Below are positions 55,127 through 63,314 of a stretch of 64,000 bases of DNA, one piece after another. The notes below the pieces were generated by a model that saw nothing but the letters and a program-made list of their open reading frames with translations, did not search any database and was not told the DNA's origin. Within the stretch, counting starts at the first letter, position 1; every line of letters starts with the position of its first letter. The DNA is taken from assembly GCA_947497065.1 (NCBI GenBank), contig CANMEQ010000002.1:1-64000 (forward strand). Reading direction: 5' to 3'. Source of the stretch: an uncultured Paracoccaceae bacterium (GTDB lineage Bacteria; Pseudomonadota; Alphaproteobacteria; Rhodobacterales; Rhodobacteraceae). The position numbers were made by a program, and so were the translations under genes.

Positions 55127-55611
55127 GTTCTTGTTCTTCCAGTTCCGCTCGGACGATACACTGTATTTGACGAATTGGTAGCACGTACTAACGCGGTGCT
55201 AGGATCTGATGTGTGTTGCCGAAGGCACTTCTGGCCTGTCAGGTACCGCGCAAGTGCGCACCAGATAATATTAGATGTGACCGATGCGTGAAACTGAGAG
55301 ATGAATAGTGAGCGCTCTATCCCAATGGAACGCGTTTGGAGCGATTAGGCCTCGCCCTTTCAAAGCGAAACCGTCTGCCAGAATTGCTTTCCCATGCAGC
55401 CCACTTTAAGTGGCTTTAAGTGACGATTATTATTGGCGTTAGGCGGGGCAATTTGCCTGAAGTGAGCACCTGCCTCGGCACCGATATGAGTGTGACAAAT
55501 GGCTCACGTTCACCCATAGCGCGCAAAAAGCTTGCCTGCAGATCATTGGAATTTCGAGAATTGTCCCTATCTTGATAGCATGAAGACCCTCCCTAACGTC
55601 CAAATCATCTT
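55127..55611. other. Intergenic region with 10-bp-phased direct repeat
   Basis: No gene is supported. CTTTAAGTG occurs twice, at 55404-55412 and 55414-55422, exactly 10 bp apart, about 190 bp before the OmpA-domain operon. It has the form of a binding site for a response regulator or other dimer acting on one face of DNA. Confidence 0.45.
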
Positions 55612-56076
55612 ATGAATACCGTAGCAAAGAAAAGCCCCGTTTTTCCTCGGCGTGCGTTTTTGGCGGCTGGCTTGTCTGCGCTTTTTGCAGGTGGGGCGGT
55701 TGGACTAGCTATTTTGGGTGGGCAGTCTGCCATCGCTGCTGAAGAGTTTCAATTTTCACGGGGCTTGACGTTCGCTAATGGCGACCGTGATCGGCTGCTT
55801 GCGATGCTGGCTCAAGCCCTCAGAGACGACCGGATACACGTCACGATTTTGGGGCACACAGGTACAACCGGTGATGCGGACGCCAATGTGAAGTTGAGCG
55901 AAGATCGCGCTGAATTGGTCGCTGGCATGGCTCAAAGTTTGGGTGTGACTTCCGGTCGTGTCACGGCGCGGGGCGTCGGCGGAGCTGACCCCTTGGCTAA
56001 GCTTGACGATGAAAGCGAGCGCGCGTTTCAGTCGCGGCTCGCACGGGTGGAGGTTAGCCTCCAAATGAGAAAATGA
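55612..56076 (+). CDS. OmpA-domain periplasmic protein
   Basis: A 154-residue protein. The N-terminus has paired arginines before a hydrophobic core (PRRAFLAAGLSALFAGG), like a Tat or anchored signal. The remainder is an OmpA-type peptidoglycan-binding fold: VTILGHTGTTGDADANVKLS, EDRAELVAGMAQSLGV and RVTARGVGGADPLA. It leads an operon whose next gene overlaps it by 4 bp. It probably ties the operon's periplasmic parts to the cell wall; its exact role is not known. Confidence 0.8.
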   Translation: MNTVAKKSPVFPRRAFLAAGLSALFAGGAVGLAILGGQSAIAAEEFQFSRGLTFANGDRDRLLAMLAQALRDDRIHVTILGHTGTTGDADANVKLSEDRAELVAGMAQSLGVTSGRVTARGVGGADPLAKLDDESERAFQSRLARVEVSLQMRK

Positions 56077-56732
56077 ATGCGCGCATAAGTCTTTGGTTCG
56101 CCGGTATATTGGCGTGTGCCGCAAGTGCGACGTTCGCCTGGTTTATCCGCCTGCCATTGCCGTTCGAGGGATTTGCAGCGGTCGCGGCGGCTGCATTGGC
56201 GGGATTGGGCACGATGTCCATTCTAGCGTGGATGCCCTCACGGTGGGTGTGGTCCGACGCGGAAATCTTGCGACATGCGTTTCAGGCGCGGCATGGCATA
56301 TCAGATTATGCAGCAGGTAGCGCGCTGGATGCGATTACAGTCGCGCACCAAAGGGCCAATGCGCTGCGTAAATCGGCAGAGGCGACGCGGGCTGATGTGG
56401 CTGAACAGGTTGCAGGTGTTGCGGACCGGCTTGATGCAGCGGCCCGTGAGATTTTTTACGAGCCCGACAGGCACCGCGCGCTGCGGTCTGTCCTGATCCG
56501 CTCTGAACTGATCGACGACGCAGCGCGGGCCCATGCTGCCCTGCGGCAACGCAAACAAGATGCAACTGAACAAGCATCGCGGGAAAAATTGATTGCAGCG
56601 CTGGGCGCGTTGGATGCAGCGTTTGACCAAACCGATTTGCTCGCAGCGCGCGGGCTTTTGCACGAAGTCGAAGCCGCGTCTGAGGTGGCGGAAACACTGC
56701 TCACGCCGCGCCGAAGCCGATTTAAAGACTAA
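56073..56732 (+). CDS. Small membrane protein with helical cytoplasmic domain
   Basis: A 219-residue protein with two membrane segments (about 5-24 and 31-53) followed by a long helical, alanine- and arginine-rich soluble part. The layout recalls XpaC-like proteins, which are coded with TelA and von Willebrand A proteins in other bacteria, but the similarity is in shape only and I cannot claim the family. It is coupled to the preceding OmpA-domain gene by an ATGA overlap, and the next gene begins 31 bp downstream. Confidence 0.7.
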   Translation: MNARISLWFAGILACAASATFAWFIRLPLPFEGFAAVAAAALAGLGTMSILAWMPSRWVWSDAEILRHAFQARHGISDYAAGSALDAITVAHQRANALRKSAEATRADVAEQVAGVADRLDAAAREIFYEPDRHRALRSVLIRSELIDDAARAHAALRQRKQDATEQASREKLIAALGALDAAFDQTDLLAARGLLHEVEAASEVAETLLTPRRSRFKD

Positions 56733-56763
56733 AGATGTTTCACCTTGAGGGGAGAATTTTGAA

Positions 56764-58434
56764 ATGATGAAGAGAACCACGATTGCTGCCGCGGCGTTTG
56801 CCGTGAGCGCCCAGGCTACATTGGCCCAAGTGGGTGCCCCGCTTGCCGAAGTTGTTACTGAGCCCGTCCGTGAGTGCGCGGCGGGATGGAACGAAGAAAT
56901 GCCATTGATCGCGTGGGGCGCCGACGGTGTCGTGGCTTATGCGAACGGTGGCGCGCTAGAGAATGACGGCGGGCTATTGGGCGCCGCCGGCTTGCCGCTT
57001 TCGCTGACTGTGGAGGACAGTTTCGAGGAACAATTGGCCGCATACTTGTCGTGCGAAACACCTTATCTGCGCGGGACCTTGGGGATGCTGGCGTCAGCTG
57101 CACCTGTGACAGAATTTGATCCGCGCACCGAGCAGATCGTATTTTTCAAACACTCGTTTTCTGCGGGTGACGGCATTGTTGCTGGCGAAGGCATCGAGCG
57201 AATTGCGGACTTGGCCGGCAAACGCATTGCCGTGCAGGCTAATGGGCCACATGTCGACTTCTTAGGTCGCATCCTTGCGGACGGTGGCGTGTCTTTCGAT
57301 GATGTCGAGCTGGTTTGGGTTGAGGATCTAACCGGGGATGGCGACACGCCAGCGGCGGCATTGGCCGACGGGCGTGCGGATGCCGCCGCTGTTATTTTGC
57401 CAGATGCGCGGTTCCTGACCTCCGGCGGTGCCGTGGGGACAGGGGCCGAAGGGTCTGTGCGCGGTTCAACGATTTTGATCTCCACTCAAGAGGCGGCTTC
57501 TGTTATCGGCGATTATATCGCCGTGCGCGCCGATTATTTTGATGCTCACCGAGACGATATCGAACGCATGGTCAATATTTTCTTCCAAGCGGAAGAGCAG
57601 ATGCGTGACTTCATGGCCAACCCGAGCGACCCACGCCAGACGGAGATGGCAACGCTGATGGCGAGCGAGTTTTTGGGTGGTTTGCCGATGGAAGAAGGCG
57701 TGTTCTTGTGGCAAGATGCGATCACTGACGGTTGGTCAGGAAATGCGAACCATTTTGCTGACCCGAGCGAAGCCCGTCGGTTTGATGTTTTGCTCGAAGA
57801 AGTGAATGTCGCCCTGCGCGGGGCCGGTCGTTTGGACGCACCTGCGAACCTGAGCACGGCGGAGTGGGACTATTCGGCGCTGACGGCTGGATTGACCAAC
57901 TTGGATGATCGCCAAATTGCTGCGTTCAACCCAGAGGCAGCGGCGGCCGCTGTGCAAAGATTGCGGCGCACTGGCCAATTAGACGCCAACACCAAGATTG
58001 ATTTCGAAGTCTACTTCGAGCCCGACAGCACGTCTTTCCCAATTGCGCTCTACGCGCAGGATTTTGAAGAAATCTTGCGTCTGGCGTCCACATATTCAGG
58101 CGCGATTATTACCGTTGAGGGCCATTCTGATCCGCTACATTTCTTGCGACGCGAGCAAGATGGCGCGGACAATGCAGAACTGCGCGCAATCCGCACGTCG
58201 ACACAGAACCTGTCAATGGACCGTGCAATCGCGGTGGTCGATGCATTGGCCGGCTACGCGTCCGATCTTGATACACGAATGAATCGGGACCAGTTTACGG
58301 TTGATGGTGTTGGCATTTCTAACCCCCAGCACAACCCACCTGCGACGGAAGCAGAATGGCGTGAAAATATGCGCGTGGTCTTTCGCGTTCTGACGGTTCA
58401 GGCCGAGGCCACAACCTTTTCACCATTGCAGTAG
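56764..58434 (+). CDS. Binding-protein/OmpA fusion protein
   Basis: A 556-residue secreted protein with signal peptide (about 1-22, ATLAQ). Residues 35-370 look like a type-2 periplasmic binding protein of the nitrate/taurine/phosphate kind: IADLAGKRIAVQANGPHVDF, a segment ADGRADAAAVILPD, and IVRADYF-type helices. Residues 415-545 are an OmpA-type domain: VYFEPDSTSFPIALYAQDF, ITVEGHSDP and NLSMDRAIAVVDAL. Fusing a ligand-binding lobe pair to a wall-binding domain is unusual and suggests sensing or holding something at the peptidoglycan. No transporter subunits accompany it. Confidence 0.78.
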   Translation: MMKRTTIAAAAFAVSAQATLAQVGAPLAEVVTEPVRECAAGWNEEMPLIAWGADGVVAYANGGALENDGGLLGAAGLPLSLTVEDSFEEQLAAYLSCETPYLRGTLGMLASAAPVTEFDPRTEQIVFFKHSFSAGDGIVAGEGIERIADLAGKRIAVQANGPHVDFLGRILADGGVSFDDVELVWVEDLTGDGDTPAAALADGRADAAAVILPDARFLTSGGAVGTGAEGSVRGSTILISTQEAASVIGDYIAVRADYFDAHRDDIERMVNIFFQAEEQMRDFMANPSDPRQTEMATLMASEFLGGLPMEEGVFLWQDAITDGWSGNANHFADPSEARRFDVLLEEVNVALRGAGRLDAPANLSTAEWDYSALTAGLTNLDDRQIAAFNPEAAAAAVQRLRRTGQLDANTKIDFEVYFEPDSTSFPIALYAQDFEEILRLASTYSGAIITVEGHSDPLHFLRREQDGADNAELRAIRTSTQNLSMDRAIAVVDALAGYASDLDTRMNRDQFTVDGVGISNPQHNPPATEAEWRENMRVVFRVLTVQAEATTFSPLQ

Positions 58435-58443
58435 GGGCGCGGC

Positions 58444-59187
58444 ATGAAATTAGGAAATCTAATCAGCTTCGCCGCCGTTGGCTTTGTCGTTTTGATGGTG
58501 CACCAAAGCACCAAAGGCACAACATATGAAGCATCGCGCGATGTTGCAGTAGAACCCAATTGGGCTGCGATCACCGCGTGGCCGAGTGTTCAGGCTGATA
58601 TCGTCGAAGCACAACCAAACCCAAACCGACGCGTAACAGCAATTGTTTTGGATGACAGCGGATCGATGGGTACGGACATCGGGGCGGCAAAGGCCGCGGT
58701 GGTCGGTGCGCTCAATGCGATGGACGATGCAGATCGCATCGCCGTTTTGGGATTGAACGCGGGCGTGATCCTTCCGTTTGCATCTGTCGCCGAGTCTAAG
58801 ACAAATCTGGAAAGGCTCCTTGCGCCAATCGAAAGCGACGGGTCAACGCCGCTCACCGAAGCGATTGTGAAGGCCCAAGCGATGTTAGAAACCGAGGCCG
58901 CTGCGGCACGGGGTTTCGGCACATTCCGGGTGATCGTGACGACAGACGGGCAAGCCGACAATGACGCTGCGTTGGAGTCTTTGATCGAAGACTTGGCTGC
59001 GACAACGCCTATTCAGGTGACCACGATTGGTATTGGTATTCGCGGGGGGCATGTTTTGCGTCGCGAAGATTTGGGAATGTTTGTTGACGTTGCGAATGTC
59101 GATGCATTGGAAGACGCATTGCAGGCTGCGGTGGCTGAGAACACGGACTTTAATGCAATCACCGATTTCGGCGCGACAGAAGGATAA
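58444..59187 (+). CDS. Von Willebrand factor A domain protein
   Basis: A 247-residue protein with an N-terminal membrane anchor or signal (about 5-21) and a vWA domain from residue 62. The metal-ion-dependent adhesion site is complete: AIVLDDSGSMG, with the Thr in GSTPLTEAI and the Asp in VIVTTDGQADN. Such domains bind protein partners and are often cofactor- or complex-assembly devices. It follows the binding-protein fusion after 9 bp and precedes the COQ4-like gene by 3 bp. Confidence 0.85.
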   Translation: MKLGNLISFAAVGFVVLMVHQSTKGTTYEASRDVAVEPNWAAITAWPSVQADIVEAQPNPNRRVTAIVLDDSGSMGTDIGAAKAAVVGALNAMDDADRIAVLGLNAGVILPFASVAESKTNLERLLAPIESDGSTPLTEAIVKAQAMLETEAAAARGFGTFRVIVTTDGQADNDAALESLIEDLAATTPIQVTTIGIGIRGGHVLRREDLGMFVDVANVDALEDALQAAVAENTDFNAITDFGATEG

Positions 59188-59190
59188 ATC

Positions 59191-59805
59191 ATGGGACGGC
59201 GCATTGATTTGAAGTGGGACGAATGGAACCCCGGCCTTGATACGGATGATATGACTCTCGCGCAGGTGCTGGCTTCGATGCCCGCGGCCGAGGCGGAGGA
59301 CGTGCCCGCGATCATCCGAAAATACGAGAACCCCGAAAGCCCAGATGCGCTGCCCGGTGCGATTTCGTTGAAACGGCATGATTGTATTCACGTGTTGTTA
59401 GGGAGAGGGCTGCACGTTCAGGATGAAGCGTTTGTAATCGGTGCCACGATGGGCGCTGCATCGGAGATCACGGGCGAGATCGTTGATTTCTTTATCGAGG
59501 TATCGACGACGCAGTACCCCAAACATTGGCGTTTCGAAGAAGAACACATCGCATCTTATCGCTTGGGCGTGGGCTTTGCGATGGACAATATGGCAGGCCA
59601 GAACTTGCATCTGATCCCACTTGAGGAGGAGCCTTGGCAGTCCAAAACCGTTCGGCAGGCTCGCCGAGATCTGGGGATCGTTAAGGAGGAACTGCGAGCC
59701 TACTTCCGCAAAGCTGAACTGTTGGTCCCGGGCACGCGAGCGACGCGCAGGCTAGATACCTCAGGGCATCGCCCTGATGTGCAGCTGGGGCACAAAGGCG
59801 AATGA
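59191..59805 (+). CDS. COQ4-like protein
   Basis: A 204-residue soluble protein. KRHDCIHVLLGRGLHVQDEA contains HDxxH followed by eleven residues and Glu (His63, Asp64, His67, Glu79), precisely the zinc-ligand pattern of COQ4, the ubiquinone-biosynthesis protein. A later WQSKTVRQARRDLGI resembles the C-terminal COQ4 segment. COQ4 acts in coenzyme Q assembly in the cytoplasm or mitochondrion, so its place as last gene after vWA and OmpA genes is unexpected. It may be a paralogue with a different lipid or quinone ligand. Confidence 0.72.
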   Translation: MGRRIDLKWDEWNPGLDTDDMTLAQVLASMPAAEAEDVPAIIRKYENPESPDALPGAISLKRHDCIHVLLGRGLHVQDEAFVIGATMGAASEITGEIVDFFIEVSTTQYPKHWRFEEEHIASYRLGVGFAMDNMAGQNLHLIPLEEEPWQSKTVRQARRDLGIVKEELRAYFRKAELLVPGTRATRRLDTSGHRPDVQLGHKGE

Positions 59806-59811
59806 TTTTCA

Positions 59812-59841
59812 GCCAGCGCAGTATTTTGAGACCGCGCTGGC
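59812..59841. terminator. Hairpin between convergent operons
   Basis: GCCAGCGC (59812-59819) and GCGCTGGC (59834-59841) form a perfect 8-bp stem with 14-nt loop between the COQ4-like gene and the 52-residue protein gene. No T run follows in either direction; it may mark the 3' ends of both transcripts. Confidence 0.45.
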
Positions 59842-59858
59842 CTCTTATCACGACCGCA

Positions 59859-60017
59859 CTATTTGCCCCGCCATTTGGCCCAAAGTGCAACACTGCCCGC
59901 TGACGCGACGATCGCAAGCCATCCCAAAGCGGGCAGGGCGGTGGTTGCGAGGATCACCTCGTGGTGCGCCGTGGCAGGTGTTGCAGCGATAGCCGTGAAA
60001 ATTGATAGACGTTTCAT
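59859..60017 (-). CDS. 52-residue membrane peptide in the guanidine-type operon
   Basis: A short gene for a protein starting MKRLSIFTAIAATPATAHHE and ending ALWAKWRGK. It has a signal-like or first hydrophobic part (residues 4-17), a His-His pair (18-19) and one membrane helix (about 24-46). Its ATG overlaps the stop of the preceding His-rich gene (ATGA), strong evidence of a real, cotranslated gene. The family is not recognised. A role beside the His-rich protein in metal supply for the operon's hydrolase is a guess. Confidence 0.7.
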   Translation of the reverse strand: MKRLSIFTAIAATPATAHHEVILATTALPALGWLAIVASAGSVALWAKWRGK

Positions 60018-60445
60018 GTCACGTCCTTTGCTGCCGGGTGCGACTGCAAAAAGTTTCGCAGATCGGTCACTTGCTTTGCCTTTAAGGAAACATAGACAAA
60101 ACCCATATTTGTCCGTTCCGTGACCATATCACCTGGATAGGGCAGATAGGATAGTTCCTGGCTGCCAAATGATGGAGATGCCGTGCCGACCTGCCATTCG
60201 GTGGTCAGCTGAACGTCAACCAGTTTCATCTTGGGGCCCCCTTCGGGGGCGTCAATTTCTAGGGGGACACCCGCCAGCCGCAGGTAAGACATTTTGTCTT
60301 TGGCGTCGACAAAGCCATCAATGAACTGGGTCGTCAGGACCAGCAATTCCTCGGCTTTATCTGCGTCGGGCAGATGGCTGTGCAGGTGCGTACCATCATG
60401 GCTGTGATTGTGGCCAATGTGGCCGTTGATGATGTCATGGGGCAT
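60014..60445 (-). CDS. His-rich protein of unknown function
   Basis: A 143-residue protein with a histidine-rich opening: His at many positions in MPHDIINGHIGHNHSHDGTH and LHSHLP. The rest is an alpha/beta domain with no known family. ATG at 60445 follows GGAGG. It starts just past the hydrolase stop (24 bp) and overlaps the next small gene. Histidine clusters of this kind bind nickel or zinc. The arginase-family hydrolase upstream needs a two-metal centre, so a metal chaperone or store is plausible. Confidence 0.75.
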   Translation of the reverse strand: MPHDIINGHIGHNHSHDGTHLHSHLPDADKAEELLVLTTQFIDGFVDAKDKMSYLRLAGVPLEIDAPEGGPKMKLVDVQLTTEWQVGTASPSFGSQELSYLPYPGDMVTERTNMGFVYVSLKAKQVTDLRNFLQSHPAAKDVT

Positions 60446-60468
60446 AAAGGCCTCCGTTCTGGGCTGCT

Positions 60469-61713
60469 TTACTTTGCATTTGACCACCGTTTGCCTTCGA
60501 ATTCGCCGTGGGGAATGGTCACCGGTTTATCGATGTGACGTTTGTGCTTGCCCAAGTTTCCGGATGCCACGAGCGATCCCAAAACATCGACAATCACGCG
60601 TGTGCCCATCAGGGCCGTAATTTCGGATTGATCATATGGGGGGGACACTTCGACCAGCTCCATCCCGCAGATGCCTTCAGCCGCAACTTTTGAGGCGAGT
60701 GCGAGGGCTTCGCGTGGCAAGAAGCCACCCGGTTCCGGCCAGCCGGTGCCGGGGACGAAGCCACAATCGATGCTGTCGATGTCGAACGACATGTATACCA
60801 TGTCGACACCATCCCATGCCATTTCCAAAGCCATCTCTGCGGTCTTGTCTACGCCCATTTTCTCCATGTCGCCCATGGTGATGATGTTCGTCTCGCGGTC
60901 GCGCGCGACTTTGACTGCGTCTCGCGGCACTTGCCAGCCGCCGATACCGACCTGAACAAGGTTTTTCGCGGGCACGTTTGGCAACAAGGTGGAGTGGAAC
61001 CAAGGTGTCGTATGCATCCGCTCATCTAGGTCTTTTTCTTGAATGTCCGCGTGGCGGTCAAAGTGGACGATCCCGATTTTTTTCGATGTGCATTCTGCGA
61101 TCCCGCGAACACAAGGGAACCCGATTGAATGATCGCCGCCAATCATAATCGGCAAGGAGCCCGATGAAGCAACGTGGCTAACGGCGCGGCTGATCTGATC
61201 AAATGACTTTTCAATATTGGCCGGAATGGTGAACACATCGCCAGCGTCGCACAGGCTCATTTGTTCGCGCAGATCGACGGACATTTCGTAGTTATACGGC
61301 GTATAAAGTGCAGAGATTTTGCGCACGCCCTGGGGCCCGAAACGGGTGCCTGACCGGTAGGTGGTGCCACCATCAAACGGAATGCCCAGAACAGTGGCGT
61401 CGTAGTCGCCAACTTCTGTGACATCCTCGGCGTAGGGAGCTTTGAGGAAGGTATTGATGCCCGCATAGTGAGGCAACTCGCCGCGCGCGAAGGTGGGGAT
61501 CGATTTATCCTCGATACTGTCAGCCCCGGTGAGCCCCATCCGCAATGCCCATTTGCGTTCCTCCGCCCAACCGCTTCCAGGAAGTTCAGCCTCAGCTTGC
61601 ATAGATTTCCAACCCTGAAGTTTGGTCAGGTCAGGGTGGTGCGCGCGGGCCTCGACGTGGGCGTTATCTTGGATGTTGTGAGATCGTGACCGGTCACGGG
61701 GTTGTTCGAACAT
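60469..61713 (-). CDS. Arginase-family hydrolase, probable guanidine hydrolase
   Basis: A 414-residue ureohydrolase with about 100 residues more at the N-terminus than agmatinases. The dinuclear metal ligands are present: His195 (GGDHS), Asp219, His221 and Asp223 (FDRHAD) and Asp311, Asp313 (SFDIDS). The Arg in FDRHAD, the segment ERMHTTPWFH and GTGWPEPGGFLPRE correspond, from memory, to the nickel-dependent guanidine hydrolase branch rather than to agmatinase. The operon also contains an ABC transporter of the urea-carboxylase-associated type. Product would be urea and ammonia. AAAGGAAAG precedes the start, which overlaps the ATPase gene by 20 bp. Confidence 0.8.
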   Translation of the reverse strand: MFEQPRDRSRSHNIQDNAHVEARAHHPDLTKLQGWKSMQAEAELPGSGWAEERKWALRMGLTGADSIEDKSIPTFARGELPHYAGINTFLKAPYAEDVTEVGDYDATVLGIPFDGGTTYRSGTRFGPQGVRKISALYTPYNYEMSVDLREQMSLCDAGDVFTIPANIEKSFDQISRAVSHVASSGSLPIMIGGDHSIGFPCVRGIAECTSKKIGIVHFDRHADIQEKDLDERMHTTPWFHSTLLPNVPAKNLVQVGIGGWQVPRDAVKVARDRETNIITMGDMEKMGVDKTAEMALEMAWDGVDMVYMSFDIDSIDCGFVPGTGWPEPGGFLPREALALASKVAAEGICGMELVEVSPPYDQSEITALMGTRVIVDVLGSLVASGNLGKHKRHIDKPVTIPHGEFEGKRWSNAK

Positions 61714-62461
61714 TGATACTTTCCTTTAGTCTTTGGAACGGAATGCCGCCGTCACGGGCGTCAAAATCGTAGGTGATCGTCGCGCCGTAAGCGGACGGGT
61801 CGTGGGGGTCCCAGCGGGGCTTGTCGAAAACCAAAACGCGGTCGCCCAGCTTGAATGCTTCATCAAGATCATGTGTCACCATGAACACGGTCATTCCCGT
61901 TTCTGCGCGCAGGTCTTGTAGGAAATCGTGCATCGATAGACGTGTCCCCGGATCAAGCGCGCCGAAGGGCTCATCTAGCAACAGCACGCTTGGCTTGGCC
62001 GCCAACGCTTGCCCAATGGCGAGACGCTGCTGCATGCCGCCAGACAAGGTCGCGGGGTACTGGTCGGCCACATGATCTAGTCCGATCCGCGCCAGCGTTT
62101 CATCGGCACGGGTCCGTGCTGCTTTCAGCTCCGCGCCAAAGAACCGCCCCCAAGTGGTGCGCATGCTTTCGCCCGCAACAATGTTTTCGCGGACCGTCAT
62201 ATGCGGAAAGACCGAGTATTTTTGAAAGACGACACCGCGGTCCAACCCTGGCTCAACAGCCGCGGCAGCGCCGTCGATGGAAATGGAGCCGTGGGTCGGG
62301 CGTTCTTGGGCCAATAGCAGGCGTAGGAATGTTGATTTACCGCAGCCTGATGCGCCAACAATGGAGATGAATTCCCCCTGTTCTACCGATAGGTTGACCC
62401 GCTCGATGATGGGGCGGTTCCCGTAGGATTGGAAAATATCTATTGCGGTGACAAAGCTCAT
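61694..62461 (-). CDS. ABC transporter ATPase (TauB/SsuB type)
   Basis: A 255-residue ATPase with Walker A GASGCGKST (36-44), signature LSGGMQQR (139-146) and Walker B VLLLDEP (159-165). The nitrate/taurine-type family is indicated by size and by the VFQKYSVFPHMTVRENI segment. The start at 62461 overlaps the permease stop by 4 bp; a longer frame lies within the permease gene. It energises import by the permease encoded upstream and directly precedes the hydrolase gene, so its cargo is probably the hydrolase substrate. Confidence 0.92.
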   Translation of the reverse strand: MSFVTAIDIFQSYGNRPIIERVNLSVEQGEFISIVGASGCGKSTFLRLLLAQERPTHGSISIDGAAAAVEPGLDRGVVFQKYSVFPHMTVRENIVAGESMRTTWGRFFGAELKAARTRADETLARIGLDHVADQYPATLSGGMQQRLAIGQALAAKPSVLLLDEPFGALDPGTRLSMHDFLQDLRAETGMTVFMVTHDLDEAFKLGDRVLVFDKPRWDPHDPSAYGATITYDFDARDGGIPFQRLKESINVRTTP

Positions 62462-63270
62462 AACCCGCCCTCCGCCCAAGGGAACAAGCGTTTCGAGGCG
62501 CGCCGCAAAAGCCAATCCATGATAAAGGCCAATATCGTGATCCAGATCACGTAGGTGAGGATCACATCCATAGCCAGGTAGCGGCGCACCAAGAAAATTC
62601 GGTACCCCAGACCGGAATCTGACGCGATGGCTTCAGCCGCGATGAGGAAGAGCCAAGCGGGCCCGAGCGAAAGACGAACCGCTTGTATCAAACGAGGCAT
62701 GACCTGCGGCAGTGCGACACGCAGCGCGATGACCCAAGACGAGGCGCCCAATGTCTGTGCTTTAACGAGCAATTCGTCAGGGATTTCTAGTGTGCGTTGG
62801 CTCATATCGCGGATGATGAACGGCAGGGTGCCGATGACAATCAAAACGACCTTTGAAAGCTCACCTAAGCCAAAAACGATAAATAATATCGGCAGCAAAG
62901 CCAGTGGCGGGATCATCGACAGAACAGCAACAAACTGGGCCAGCAAACTGCGTGCCATGGGTAGCAGGCCGATAACCAGACCGAACAGGAGACCCAGTGA
63001 TCCTGAAATGCCTATTCCCAATGCCAATCGTTGCAGACTGGCCCATGTGTCTTGCCAAAATAGAATATCACCCGTGCGACGGTCGCCTTCAGTTGTCAGC
63101 TTGACCATCGTCTCGCCGATCGTGCTGGGCGCAGGAAGCAACTTGTCCTGCGGGTTTGCCGTTAAGCGGATATCAGACCCAATCGCATAGGCGATGATCA
63201 CGGCTATGAATGGAAGCAGCACCAAAAACAGTGCGAGCGGCCGACTTGGGACTAAGTTTATGAGGCGCAT
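62458..63270 (-). CDS. ABC transporter permease (TauC/SsuC type)
   Basis: A 270-residue inner-membrane permease with six membrane segments. The ATPase-docking EAA loop is LLVKAQTLGASSWVIALRVA. The middle of the operon: the binding-protein gene upstream is separated by 44 bp containing a hairpin, and the ATPase gene overlaps by 4 bp. Confidence 0.92.
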   Translation of the reverse strand: MRLINLVPSRPLALFLVLLPFIAVIIAYAIGSDIRLTANPQDKLLPAPSTIGETMVKLTTEGDRRTGDILFWQDTWASLQRLALGIGISGSLGLLFGLVIGLLPMARSLLAQFVAVLSMIPPLALLPILFIVFGLGELSKVVLIVIGTLPFIIRDMSQRTLEIPDELLVKAQTLGASSWVIALRVALPQVMPRLIQAVRLSLGPAWLFLIAAEAIASDSGLGYRIFLVRRYLAMDVILTYVIWITILAFIMDWLLRRASKRLFPWAEGGL

Positions 63271-63278
63271 GTCGAAAT

Positions 63279-63307
63279 GACCTCGGTCCAGAGTGTGAAC
63301 CGAGGTC
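63279..63307 (-). promoter_or_regulatory. Hairpin between binding-protein and permease genes
   Basis: GACCTCGGT (63279-63287) and ACCGAGGTC (63299-63307) form a perfect 9-bp stem with 11-nt loop, 8 bp past the binding-protein stop and 9 bp before the permease start. It lacks a T run. As in the other two transport operons here, it should favour a surplus of the binding protein. Confidence 0.55.
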
Positions 63308-63314
63308 CCTTATT

